Part shown: positions 47,699-59,554 of the stretch, in pieces
How positions within the stretch are numbered: position 1 is the stretch's first letter
How the letters are laid out: every line of letters starts with the position of its first letter
DNA from: Bisporella sp. PMI_857
Lineage: Eukaryota > Ascomycota > Leotiomycetes > Helotiales > Helotiaceae
Direction of reading: 5' to 3'
NCBI GenBank assembly: GCA_021307315.1
Contig: JAJSPD010000047.1
Location: forward strand, 248,001-312,000
DNA length: 64,000 bases
Made by a program: the position numbers and the translations under genes
Notes under the pieces: generated by a model
The model's database searches: none
What the model saw: only the letters and a program-made list of their open reading frames with translations
What the model was told of the DNA's origin: nothing

Positions 47699-49485
47699 AT
47701 GGATCTGATTCGGGAAGGATACAAAATAAGAGTGAAGACTGGGTGTTCGACTTGTCGGTATGTGTTTGATTGGCGCACTTTTTTAGCCTAAGTTAAGTCG
47801 AGTGCACGACCGAACTAAACGGAGATAGCATCCGCAAAGTAAAGTGCGACGAGAAAAAGCCAAGCTGTATACGCTGTACGAGTACCGGTCGTACATGTGA
47901 TGGATATGGAAATTCGTCTCCTCATTCGAGACCTCCCTCGAAGTTTGTACATGGCTACCCAGTAGCCAAGGCGAGTGATGCCCCAAAGGTGCCACCAATT
48001 GCGGCCTCAATGGCGGAAGGCCTATCAACTTTGAAGCCAACATTGTCACCCTTCACTACTAATAGCGAAAGTCAAGCCTTCGGCTTTTTCCGCAATGTCA
48101 CGTTGTCGATGTTCTGCATCTATCATGGTGCAGAACATGACATGCGGTGTAACTTTTGGTCTGACAATGTCCTGAAGTTAAGTGTTTCGGTCCCCGCTGT
48201 CCGATATGCGCTATGCTCTTTGAGTGAGTTACACCGAGCCTTTCTAATCAGCCATGGTTCTTCAAATATTGCAGATGCAGCAGAGCGTCGCAGGCATTCT
48301 TTGCACCAGTATGGTCTTGCCATCAAACATACACAAGAAATACTCGCAGAAAGTCTAGCTGGCGCAAAAGATAAGATTTTCGTGGGGCTGATTGTCTGCG
48401 TTCTCTTCGTCTGCTATGAGAACTTTATCGGTAACTACGTAAGTGTACTGGACTTTTTTTCGCTAAAGTATTCCTCACTACATCGTCTGTCACCATATCA
48501 GTCTCCAAGTCGGAATATTTGCTGACATCAGCAGGCAAATGCCCAGACTCATCTTCAGAATGGGCTCAGAATAATGTCACGACATATACAGTATATAGGA
48601 TCCCTCCAGAAAAATTCTCAAAGAGTTGAGCTTCCCAGAGATGTGATAAGAACGTTCCAGCGTCTCGATCTTCAGGCAATGACCTTTGCTGATGCGCAAG
48701 CCCCTTATCCTTATCAATTGTGTCCAGAGCCGTTGGTGAAGATTGAGGCAGCACTTCAAAGTAGCGAGGACTCCTTTGACGATTTATATGCTGCCTTGAT
48801 AGACGCTCTTAGATGGGCATTCCGTGTAGCCGCCGAGTCAGAACCCAACCCAATCCCCAAAGACAAGATTCAAAAAGGCTCTGAATTTCTTCATTCCTGG
48901 GACAGACTTTTTAGGCATCGCTTTTCGGATTTTAGCTCTAGATCGATAATTGAACTACCCGCCAATGCCTTGCTGCTCAGGTTATACTATCTGCTCTTCT
49001 ACATTATGATCAAGACCAGCATATATGGTGACGAACTTAGGCACGATAACCATAAAGAAAGCTATAGAGAGATTGTCGATATCGGCCACGAGATCCTCCG
49101 GAGGAAGAACGGGGGTATCCCTTCGCCAAAGAAAAACAATTATTACTTCACTTTCGAAATGGGAATCATTCCGCCACTTTTCGTCACAGCGCTACATTGT
49201 CGCTATTCGGATATTAGATGGAGAGCTATTTCCTTGATGAGTAGCGCACATATCCAAGAGGGTTCGTGGGAGAGTATGGCGTGCGCCAGGGTTGCGGAGT
49301 TTGTAGTTGGCATCGAGGAACCGCATATGGATCCCAACATCGGCGGAACAAGTATTCCAGCAGAGAATAGAGTACATCTGGTAAACGTTCAAGTGAATGC
49401 TGAAAGGAGACAAGTAGAAGTGGGAGCCATACTGAGAGATCTTGAGGGCAACTGGTATGTAAAGGAAGGATTAGTCAGCTACTAG
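47699..49485 (+). CDS. Zn2Cys6 fungal transcription factor
   Basis: Predicted nuclear regulator of 540 residues; exons 47699-47757, 47829-48438, 48532-49485. As in the regulator at 1.3 kb, the first intron interrupts the zinc cluster. After splicing, Cys residues 16, 19, 26, 33, 36 and 43 give C-x2-C-x6-C-x6-C-x2-C-x6-C (TGCSTCRIRKVKCDEKKPSC). The middle domain resembles the fungal transcription factor domain found in many cluster and metabolic regulators (HRAFLISHGSSNIADAAERR, then HQYGLAIKHTQEIL). The tail FEMGIIPPLFVTALHCRYSD followed by RRAI-like and WESMACARVAEFVVGIEE parallels the tail of the first regulator. The neighbours are relics, so a local target is not evident. Confidence 0.9.
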
Positions 49486-49559
49486 AGTGCCTCAATATTT
49501 CTGCTGCTATATAATTCATTACACATGAGTATTTCCCCTACATCTACCAAGTCCTACCC

Positions 49560-50640
49560 TAGATTATTCTCCCCCCCTTTTCTGCCTCATCGAACCTCTT
49601 CTCTTCCTCCTTGGCGCCGTAACTCGCCGCTTTTCATACTCTTCAAACTCCTTCATCATGCCTCTAGCCCTCGGCCAATTCTCCGGCCCTCGTTAAGCTT
49701 AAACAACTCCTCCCGCTCTATCGCCGGGCCCCCGAGCTCCCTCCCCCTACAGTAAAACCTCGATATAAGAATGCTCTTGGGGACGACTAAAAGTAAGGAT
49801 ATATCGAGGTATCCTTATATTAAGGGTCACGTGTTCGAGTCTCTATTTTAAGGATTCCTTTATTTATTTACAAAAAAGCTCTCCAATGTTTTTTGACTTC
49901 TTTTTGAAATTTGTAAGTTTAAAAGCTTTTTTGCAAAACTATCAAAAGCTCTGATATTTTGTAATTCGCCTTTTTTAGCCATTTTAAATCGTTGTAAAGT
50001 TTCGACAGCCATCCGAAATAGCTTGTTTTTTTTAGCGCTATCTTAAGATATAAGGATAATTAGGTAGAGATAGAAAGTTAGGGGCTCAAGATTTTTAAGG
50101 ATATCCTGAGGTTCGAGGTTATCTTTAATTTGCACCAAAAAGACGGTGGGGATCGGCAGAATAAGGATATTTTTAAGGTATCCTTATATCACATGATCCT
50201 TATATCGAGGTTTTACTGTATCACCATCACTTCCCTCCGGCCACAGTGAAAGCCCAAGTCCAACCTATGCGCTGAGAGAGAAACTACGGCGTATAGAGCT
50301 GCTTGAGGAAATCTATATAGCACTTCAGCAACATATATTCCCACTTAATCACTTCCCGCGCCTGCTCCACCGTCCTCTGGTCCATCACTATTTTCCCTCG
50401 CACCACCTAATTCCCCACCTGCTGCATTGGTGATATCCCGTGAGCCATCCTAATAGCCTTTTTCTAATTCCACAGCGCACTTTGCACCATGTCCGCAAAA
50501 TATTTCTGTTGGATCTTCGCCTGGTCGCCGCATCATAATAGCTAAATCTCCGACGGGATCCTGTGGCTGCGAAGTTTTGTTTCTCTTTCAGTAGTCATAA
50601 TCCGGCCCTAAGATCGTCCTCCGCTTGTGCGTCCATGAGG
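49560..50640 (-). pseudogene. Decayed coding relic interrupted by a MITE
   Basis: On the minus strand, flanks on both sides of the MITE read as protein-like pieces with stops. The right side gives TERETKLRSHRIPSEI, QQKYFADMVQSALWN, KKAIRMAHGISPMQQVGN and TVEQAREVIKWEYMLLKCYI. The left side gives ELGGPAIEREELFKLNEGR and, after a frame change, MMKEFEEYEKRRVTAPRRKR. The charged helical composition suggests one former protein. The family is not recognised. Limits are approximate. Confidence 0.35.
49750..50218. mobile_element. Pogo/Tc1-mariner-like MITE (469 bp) with TA target duplication
   Basis: The element begins with CAGTAAAACCTCGATATAAG and ends with its exact inverted complement, a terminal inverted repeat of at least 20 bp. 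It is flanked on both sides by TA (49748-49749 and 50219-50220), the target duplication of the Tc1/mariner superfamily. The CAGT...CCTCG terminus resembles pogo/Tigger-type ends. The interior is AT-rich with no transposase, so the element is non-autonomous. Subterminal repeats of the ATATCGAGGT and CCTTATAT type recur inside both ends. The intact, nearly identical ends suggest fairly recent movement. Confidence 0.9.
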
Positions 50641-53596
50641 CTATGCTGGGATATTTTGGGTCCTTTGACGCTTTATGATGCTTTCGCCCTATTCTCTTGT
50701 CGAACTGGAAGGCTTCGGAGCCAAACCTCATAACTCTGACTTCCCAGAAGAGCCGTTGCTGTATATCTTCCTGCAGGGCTTGTTAATGCTAGTTGGAATT
50801 CTACCTGCGTTAGTGAGCACCATTTAGCTTCAAACATGATTTCCATGGAATCTAATCCTCTCACATTCCTTGACCCAATCGAAATCGGTTTTTCAAAAGT
50901 AAATGAGCTTACTATGTAATCGAAGGGGGCCGCCCACTTGTACCATATACTGTCAGTGATACAACTTGCTGTTCTCGACCCATTTTGGCGTCCGATATCG
51001 AACGTGCTTATTAGATTTATATCCTCCAAGACCATATTCATACCAGTTTGGCCATTCTAAGGCATTTATTCCTATTATTGGGGTTGAGTGCATACCTTCC
51101 TTCCTCCGACCTTGATTGAGAGGATCAAGGATCAATTCAAAGCACTTCAGAGTATCAGCCTGAACCATTACAGATAGTTGAAATCACAACTTATAGACAC
51201 CTCTTACGAGCGGCAAATTCCTGCTATCGACTGTTCTTCATAAAATTGAGTTATTAGCTTCTGAAGTCTTCAGAATTTTCAATAAAGGTGTGGTTGTAGC
51301 ACATACTAGCTCGCCTTCAGGCTTACCACGCTTACAATGGCCTGCTGCATGCATGGATCGAGCCCGCCTTGAGTATTCTGCCTCATATATCACTGCTGAT
51401 AGAAGACTATATTTGACTTTGTTGACCAGATTCCTCAGCATCTCGGCTTTCCGCGCATGCGTTTCCTCCAGAGGTTCAAGTTTGCGTCGGCTACGGAATA
51501 CAAATCGGGATTCGTAAATATGGTGCTCCCTGGGACGGCCATCGTTAACTTTGTTTTGAGGTAACACCTCCCGTTCCGTATTCATCAATGCGTTTAACCT
51601 ATTCCTTGTTATTCCTATAGGCAGATGCCTGTGGTGATTACTTATCATGACCAGAATGAGAATTGCTGATCCGAAGTGTAGCCAACCTCAAAGAGGGTTA
51701 AAGAGCCTTACGCACTTCTTGATTCCTGTAATCCCACTTTCCCGAAAAGGCATTTCAACCGATGGATCATCGGCTGCGGGATGTGTCCAGTCCCTCTCAG
51801 CGAATATGTGGTGGAGACGCGTTTTTCAAAGACCAAAAAGCAACTGCTTCTGGTCTCCGTCCTATTGTGCCTTATATTTTGGCTTCAATAGTGTTGAATC
51901 GAGGCTACTAGGCTTTGCGTCTAATTTGCCTCAGCATCCAGCATCCTGAAGTGACGCGGTGGTATAGCCTCAAGGACACAATTGCTGAAAGTCGTACCAC
52001 AATTTCAATCGAACTTTTTCTTCATCTGTCAATTCGGCTCCAGGACTTGGATCGAGCAAACGAGCTAGTTTGTTTTCATGTAAGAACTTGTCCACAATTT
52101 GATTCAGCGTAATGCAAGATATCATTGTCTTCAAAGTCTCTTATCGCGTACATAATGATTAATATTTTAGTTCTATGTAGAAAGTTGCTTTGCAAGAGCA
52201 CTTCCTTGTGTAAAGCCGCATAACAGCTGCTCATTCGGGAATTCTGCCAGGCCTGACAAGATTCTTTCTTGTCAGGAGGAACAAATACCTTTTTATGTCT
52301 TGACGCTTTGTATTCAAGGCCTTCGGCTAAGATGATCAAGTTGGGAGTAAAGGGCTATCGAACATGCAGTGGACCAAAAGAGAGCATGATTAACCGCACG
52401 TCAGACCGAAAACTCGTCATATAACATCTGTATAAGGAACAGGGGATATCTAGACAATCTAAAGCACTCGTATCAGAGAAAATTAAGCTGTGAGAAAGAA
52501 TTGATTTATTGTAGAAGCCTTCAAAACTTGGGGAAATATTAGCAGCTTTTCCTTCAATGGGACTTGATCTTGAAACCGGAAGGAAAGCGCTTAAGTATCA
52601 ATCCATCAGAAAGAGATAAGCGTCAAAACAGATGTTGGGAGGCCATATGAACAGTAGGGTTTTATGTCTTGATAAGCAAATTGAATCGAGGCTTTTGTGG
52701 CACTTGTCACAAGCTTGAATGTAGATAAAGCGGTGTCTTGGTATCACACATGTTTTCTGACACTTATGAGAAAACGATAATGGCAAGCCGAAAATTGACT
52801 CGTGTATGTGTGCATTAAAATTCCTCAGAACATGACAATCAAGCTTATGGTAACTCTCATGCTTCCTAGGAGAGAAGGTTAGTGTCAATTCCTGGACAAA
52901 CTCGCCTGCTGAAGATCATTAATGAGTAAGATAGGCGTAACCCAACAAGATGTAGCCAGGCTCAATGATAGCCATGAGGCTGGCGTGAGTTTACATTTGA
53001 TGCTGACCGCACTAGAGAGCCAAGAGGAAGCCTAAGAGGAAGATGAGGTGGACTTACGCACACTCAGGCCAAGCATTTCACATCAAGGAAATAAGGGACG
53101 ATTATTGTGCTGTTCCGAAGCTTCTCGGCGTCCGTGTTTCGGGAACTTCTGAAGCACATTTTGGGGAGACAGACGGTGTAGAGATTGCCCGTCCCATGAT
53201 ATCTGGATGATCGTAGCTTGAGAATTGCAGGTCAACTAGTTCGCTCGAAATGTTTAGAATTCCATAGCTCCTTACAATTAGGCCATATGATTTTCCTGAA
53301 ATCTAAATTACGCTGCTTATCTAAGCCTGGCTAGCATGATGCCATTGGCTGGTTCTAATGTCTTGATTCTATACACAACCGAAAATTGTAGTAGTAGTCA
53401 ATATATAAGGCTCAGCGGCGCAACGTAAGCTCGCTACGCCATCACCCAATCATTAACCACAATCTAGGGCAAAGACGGACGACTTGGAGACATTTTGAGG
53501 GATTCGGAAATTACTGTGAAAGGATGGCGATACATGATATTAAGTATAGACATTGGTTAGGTCGCTATTAATAGTTGTGCAATCCAGTCTGAAATT
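50641..53596. other. Gene-poor region with coding-like fragments
   Basis: Minus-strand open frames at 50673-51041, 50953-51168 and 51238-51648 contain some protein-like stretches (KAEMLRNLVNKVKYSLLSAV; GINALEWPNWYEYGLGG). They lie in different frames with stops between and have no recognisable domain. They may be one more decayed gene. From 51650 to 53596 nothing is recognised. Confidence 0.35.
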
Positions 53597-55595
53597 ATGG
53601 CAAGCTACAAGAACATATCCGTACTTACCTCTTTAGCCATAGGCTTAATATACCTGCTGAGAGCGATATCGTATCGCCGACGCATGAACGGAGCGAAAAT
53701 TGAACCAGGTCCAAAAGGTCTGTGAATCCAAAAATAGATAGGTGATTTATTGAACAACCCAGGTTACTCTCTCGTTTGAAACGTCTTCGGCATTTCAACC
53801 ACAAGTTTGGGTGAGACTTTCAATAAGTGGAATCGCGAATACGGTCCGCTTGTACAATTCGAACTTCTGGGCCAGATGCAGATAGTCCTTAGGACCGAGC
53901 AAGTGACTAATAACCTTTTTGTCAATCATGATGGTATCTAAAATTTATACACTATCAGAATTAAGGAGCCTGAATTGTCCCCATATCTAGGTTTCACACC
54001 TTGGAGACGTAAGAGAGTATAATAACTATCAAAAGCTTTTGTATTCTTAAACATTTGTTTTCATCCAGCTCATTATTAAATGCATAAAGCTTCCGCACCA
54101 AGTAATTATCCACATACTAATTTCCTCAGAACAATGGTGCCAGCACAGAAAGATCTAGCATACATATTTGGCGAGTACCATAGCTACGAGGTATGAACCG
54201 TTCGTCGAATGGGAATCTGCCTACTCGCTCCACGATCTCCTGCAGACACCTGAAGACTCCAATGATCATCTAGAACGGTATTCCTACAGCGCCATCTATC
54301 GCCTTGCTCTAAGCCAGAATATTACTTCCGTCCATGACGAGGTTATTAGGGAAGCGAGCAAACTGACCGGTGAGAGCTTGGAAGCTTTCCGCCCAGACAA
54401 ATTCATTGCCAATATGATCCCAGCAATGATTCACGCGCTCAAATGGCTGGTTCCGTCAAATAGAAGGTTGGATGATATCATAAGGAGAATAGACCGGACG
54501 GTGGACGGTTTTGAAGAGCATATAAGGAAAGATGTGGCCGATAGAAGTGCGCCAGATTCATGGTTTCGAAATTTCCTGGAGAATTCAGATGAGTTCGGGG
54601 TGAAACCTAAAGACGCAAGGTGGGTATGTCAGTTTCTTGAATGGGTGTCGCCTAAACCGTCCGATAAGGAGAGCTGATACGAAACTCTGGTACAGATGTT
54701 TGATAGCGTGACAGTCGCAGGCACGAGATCCCGCATAATGCTTTGCTTGCATTCGTAAGTTAGCCTTCTGAAGGATGATTCCAATTAAAAGTCTTACAAG
54801 GTGCTGGCGTCGAGCAAAATATGCTTAGCATGCCTTCAAGAGACCACTAAAAAGAGCCTTGATTCGTTTCAATAATGCTCACTAACTGTCTTACCGGTCA
54901 TCAACATGATGGAAAATCCAATTTGGTTAAAAAAAACCGCAGGAAGAGGTAGACCGTGTTGCCGGGCCTGGTCGCCTTCCAACATTCGATGACCTGCCTA
55001 ATCTGCCAACAGTTCGCATGATTGTCAAGGAAGGAATCAGGTATCGTTTCATCGTTGCAGAACTAAGAACCCCTCATTTAGTGGAGGAAGGAGATTCTAC
55101 GAAGGATATTTCATCCCGAAAAGGACGATTCTCCACGCCAATTACAGGTAAGCATCTCGATATCACCAATTCCCTGCTAACAAAACAGTTCTATCCTCTC
55201 GGAGCGCGAACTCTATCCCGATGGACCAGTGTACAACCCTCACCGCTGGCCGAACCCAGCTTATCCAACGTACAAAGCACCTTTGACCGAGTATCCGAAT
55301 CTAATGAACTTCCCTTCGTTCGGATATGGTCGTCGTGCCTGCCCAGGACACAATTTCACGAGAAGGATGTTGGCGGTTATGGTTGCAAGAATTAGTTAGG
55401 CATGCGATATCCAGAAGCCGATCGATGCTGCCACCAAAAAAGGAGGTTGTGCTTGATATCCGCTATGAACCGACACCAAATCCAAAGCCGTTCCCTTTCC
55501 CGAGTTTGATCATGGAGAGGAGCAGGGAAGGGACGGAGTTGGTAAGGCGCGAGGCTGAGAATTTCAGGGCGAGTGATCCGCTGGGCAAGAAATAA
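53597..55595 (+). pseudogene. Cytochrome P450 pseudogene
   Basis: Remnant of a microsomal P450. The ATG at 53597 opens an N-terminal anchor (VLTSLAIGLIYLLRAISYRR) and the hinge IEPGPKG. A following piece reads LV, TGA, NVFGISTTSLGETF, where P450s have VGNV. An internal segment starting near 54178 retains RYEPFVEWESAYSLHDLLQ and RYSYSAIYRLALSQ. The K-helix region reads RLPTFDDLPNLPTVRMIVKE. The heme loop at 55313-55360 is intact: FPSFGYGRRACPGHNFTRR. Stops (including TAG in the helix after the heme loop), a frameshift at an A6 run near 55436, and an apparent loss around the I-helix make it non-functional. The end at 55595 is the last in-frame stop. The PTYKAPLTEYPNLMNFPSFG context points to a fungal secondary-metabolism type P450. 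Confidence 0.9.
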
Positions 55596-55967
55596 GTTTT
55601 TGGAAAGGAGTACACAGGCTATTTTGTATTATCAAATAATAGATTTCCGATCACCACAGTTCAGTTGTACCTGCATACCCTACTTTGATGTATCAATGTT
55701 CCAAGAACACTGAAAGATTTAGAGCCTTGAGGAGAGGCATGTAATCCCTTGAGAAGGTCACTTACGTCCAAATGGTATATCTCTCAGCATTAATAAAAGG
55801 AGTAGTAAGCATTTGTGCATAGAGCCTGTGGTGAGAACAGTGGTTGCGCCAAGCCTTCTGCCGAGTCTAGTTTTGCCCTCAATTAATATCCAGTACAACG
55901 ACATGGCAACAATGCACATCTAGAGAGTAAAAGAAAAGCCAGCTCAGTAACTAGAACAAAAAAGATA
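55596..55967. other. Short intergenic region before tRNA-Ser
   Basis: No gene is seen between the P450 relic and the tRNA gene. On the minus strand it holds the 3' flank of the tRNA. Confidence 0.4.
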
Positions 55968-56048
55968 CGACGTGGGCAGGATTTGAACCTACGCTCCCGA
56001 AGGAAATAGATTTCTAGTCTATCGCTATAACCACTCAGCCACCACGCC
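55968..56048 (-). tRNA. tRNA-Ser (anticodon AGA)
   Basis: An 81-nt class II tRNA on the minus strand. The 5' acceptor strand GGCGTGG pairs with 3' CCACGTC (one G-U pair), with discriminator G as in serine tRNAs. The D arm contains GAGTGGTTA. The anticodon arm is ATAGA-CTAGAAA-TCTAT, with AGA at positions 34-36, decoding UCU (UCC by I34). A long variable arm TTCC-TTC-GGGA is present, as expected for tRNA-Ser, and the T arm is GTAGG-TTCAAAT-CCTGC. No intron. Confidence 0.95.
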
Positions 56049-56869
56049 TTTGGATGTTGTTGAAAAGCCCGGGCTTAAAATTTTACATGATGGCTAAAAA
56101 TAATTATACTGGTTTCAAAAAAGACTGTGTGGCCTTGGCCCAACACAAGCGAAGTCAATTGAAGTGGGGCGGAGCGGAGAGCACGGCAGTTGAGGCGACC
56201 CACCAACATAGATCATGCAAGACACCCTTACAATACCTGGTAAGCCAAAGTGCGGAGAAACTCCTGCAAAATCGCTCCCATCGATCTAATTATGACAATA
56301 CACGTATCGCCATAGGCTCATTCCTTAATTAGGAATCATGCTTACCAGGACGTTCGATTTCGCTCTCTCGTCAGGTTATCTCAATATTTCTGCCAAGAAA
56401 GATCTATCGGGCACAAGTAGGACGACATTGAACGTAGAAACCGTTATAAGGAACCCCCTAATGAGCTTGAAACATCATTATCAAAACGTCTACATGGCTG
56501 ACAGCAAGACAACATCTACAGCCCAAAAAGAAATCGCTATATAAACCCTAAACGTTGTTACTCCAAATTGCGACAGCCTGTAAATCGTAAACTTTGGGCA
56601 AAGGATTCGTCTACATTATAGGTTCTGATGTGCTAACTCACCGCCTCAATCTATCATGTAGACTTATCACACTGGGAAGGGAGATTGAATAAAAGTCAGG
56701 CACCCACTCGATCTATTCCCGTAATGTAATGTTTGCCGGGGATAAGAGAGCTGGGCCGGAATTGATCCAGCAAAAATCCTGATACATGTCACTTAGGATT
56801 ATGCTACAGTTTTAAAAATATATCACAGCTACCACACAAAGATCTCCTACCTCTCCTACCCCAAGCTTA
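56049..56869. other. Intergenic region between tRNA and agd3-like gene
   Basis: No gene is seen. Short open frames have no motifs. The right side is the 3' flank of the deacetylase gene, which ends at 56870. Confidence 0.45.
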
Positions 56870-59554
56870 TTATAGCACAATTGGCGTGCTTAAAGTGAAG
56901 GAGACAGGTGCCCCAGATAATCCCACCCAGATCGTCAGAGGATCATTTCCAACCTGCTCCGTCCTATAACCCTGTGTGTTTGTAACCGAACCTGGAACTG
57001 TGACAGGTATCTCGGTATCGCAGGCATTGCCGTTTGCTTGGAGAGTTATACCGGTGATGGTTTGTGCACTGGAATCGGTGCTGTAAGTAAGGACCGGCGC
57101 GCAGAGATCTCGTTTCCGGCGATTGGCGAAATCTGTTGAGAACTTGGAAAGTATTAGCTCAAAAGAATGGTGTGAAGGAGCAATATACTTACGTCGCCAT
57201 GTTTGCGCGAGATAATGGGCCAATGTGTCAGTCGGACCATCTCTTGAGTGATTGTCTCTACCCATGCCTGAAATAAAGAGAGCTTTGAGGTGACCCCGTT
57301 AATGGTAGTCATACCGGCTGTGACATAATTCAGGTTTGCCTGATGGAACATGTACGGGTCGTGACGAAGTTGAAGCAAATGGCGAGTATTTGCATTTTTC
57401 TCAAGCTTGAGTAAGTCGTACCAATCCCCACTCCCTGCTGAAGTAGCGATCCATTCACGAACTGTACATTCTGGAAGATGGCACTACCAAAGTTAACATT
57501 TGATGTTAAGGTAACGATGAAGCAGGCCTTACATTGTAATAAATATTCGTACTCCAGCGTGGCGTAATTTGGATTCCAGCATACCCATTATCCGCGACGG
57601 TAGTGATAAGTGGCCAGTGCTCATTCTGTTGATCTAGTAGAGCCGGACGAGTATTATCACCAATAACCTGAGTGATCCCGTTCGTCGCCCAAGCACGTAA
57701 TGCGTCAGCATTATGAAGTCCAGTAATGGCAGGGGGGATAAGCCCCTTGGCACTGAACATATTAGCGTTCGCTATCCCTGTTTGTGCAAACCATCTCTGG
57801 TTCCAGGTAATCTCCTGAAAAGCATCAAAGTAGGTAGCGTTGTTTAGATCCTCATGAGTGAAGGTGTGAGACACATGAGCAAAGGCATTCAGGTTTGACG
57901 GGGTTGTCCACCATGTCTTGTGAGAGTCTAGATCGAGGCAGGTCTCGCTGTATGGATAGTTAACGGGTGTTGCTGGCCATATGCTTGTCCCTGTTCCTGG
58001 GGGCTTGACAAATTCCAGAGGCGTGGATGGTTGTTCATCATAGTCTATTGGCCCTATTCCGCAGGCAAATTCGGCTATCTCCGCAGAATTCTGAATAAAA
58101 TTAACCTGGGATACAATTACATTCAACGTAATCCAGGACATTCTACGAGTTCGGCAATCATTGTTGCTCACTTGCCAATATCCCAATCATTAAAATGGAA
58201 GAGGGTGAATCAGACTGTACTTACTATGATGTTTCCATTGCCATTATGTCCAATCTCTATAAAGTAATTGCTGCCGGCGGGAAGCCGAGAGTTCACAGAA
58301 GTCGACCAAGTCTTATGCTGATCTAGGTCAGGAGTTGTGACTTGGTAGACCATCCCACCTGGGTAATATATATCTGAGTCAAGAAACATATCATCCACTA
58401 TAATGGTCAAAGATGCACCTGTGGGATGAGGAGAAAATGATATACCTTGTGTATTCAGATTGATGCGACGATAGCCAGTGTCTGTAAAATTTAGTTTTAG
58501 GACCTGAAGGGAACTCGCATGGACATACATAAACCCCTCGTAGCCCAGTGAATCCATGCATGTTGAAGAAAAGTTGAGGTTGTACTCCATTCTGTTGCAA
58601 AGCCAATAAAAAACACCAGCTTTTATATGATTAGTAGATTCAGGTTCACGCAGCTAGGAACTCATACCTGTTGTCTGCCAGATATATTGTTAATCACGCC
58701 AGCTGTGGAGGTTGTCGGGAAGCCAGTTGCTGGGCCGAATGTTGCAAATTCAGAGGCGATTGTAGGGTCAGATATGCCAGCAGGGTAATGCCAGAGCCCT
58801 TCCGTGCTCAATCCAGCACCACTATGACTTTGTCAGCACTGCAATCTAAAGGGAATATGTTTACAAACGCTTTCAGGCCAGCACTAGGAAATGCAGTTGT
58901 ATTTGAGATCTGGATGAGCTGTTCTACACCATCACAGCACCCACCAATTGCATATGTTCCCGAACTTGGCCCAGGGAACACATCAATCCGGACCAATCGC
59001 ACACCAAACGTGACTTGATACTGATATATCTCCGTCCATTGAGCAGATGTGATGGCACTCTGGAATCCAATTGTTCCCCCGTAATCGTAGCTCACTTCAG
59101 ACGAAATAACGATTGCTCCATAGTTCCCCGTTGTTGCCGAGCTGCTGAGTGTAGGCAATGTAGTACCTGCCTTAGGGACAACAATAATCTGATATGGAAT
59201 GCCATAGCCGTTCAAACCTGAATAGGCAGAGTATGCCGATGCGGTGTCTCTGGCTAAAATCAAGACTGTGGCTTTGACAGAGATTGCGGCAGCGAGGCGT
59301 TTTTGAGCCGCAGGAGCCGGGGCAGCAGCTATCTCCGAAGTATTGGTCGAGACGGTAACACCATTAATATCTACAGATACAGGCTTAATAGGATCTGGGG
59401 ATATTCTAAACTCAGTCGGGATTGGAAGCGATTCATGGTGATGATGGTGGTGGTGTGCATGCCCCTGACGGCTGTGTAAACGTGCTGGTGTTGCAAGTAT
59501 ATTGCCTAAAAGAAACGAGAACAGGCCGACCTTAGCGAGAGACTCCGATAACAT
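56870..59554 (-). CDS. agd3: Agd3-like secreted polysaccharide deacetylase (CE18)
   Basis: Homologue of Aspergillus Agd3, the secreted enzyme that de-N-acetylates galactosaminogalactan. Eight exons: 59554-58869, 58821-58668, 58619-58529, 58481-58446, 58397-58225, 58105-57533, 57483-57193, 57142-56870; 758 residues. A signal peptide covers about residues 1-22 (VGLFSFLLGNILATP). A His run (HAHHHHHHH) lies at 32-40. The N-terminal domain reads VLILARDTASAYSAYSGLNG and ISSEVSYDYGG. The catalytic domain has VDDMFLDSDIYYP (Asp 324-325) and HVSHTFTHEDLNN (His 457, 460, 464), the expected metal site. The donor of intron 1 is GTTTGT, less usual, but its CTGAC branch point and restored frame support it; exon 4 is only 36 nt. 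The start is the ATG before the signal peptide, not 59665. No breaks are seen, so it is probably active. Confidence 0.93.
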
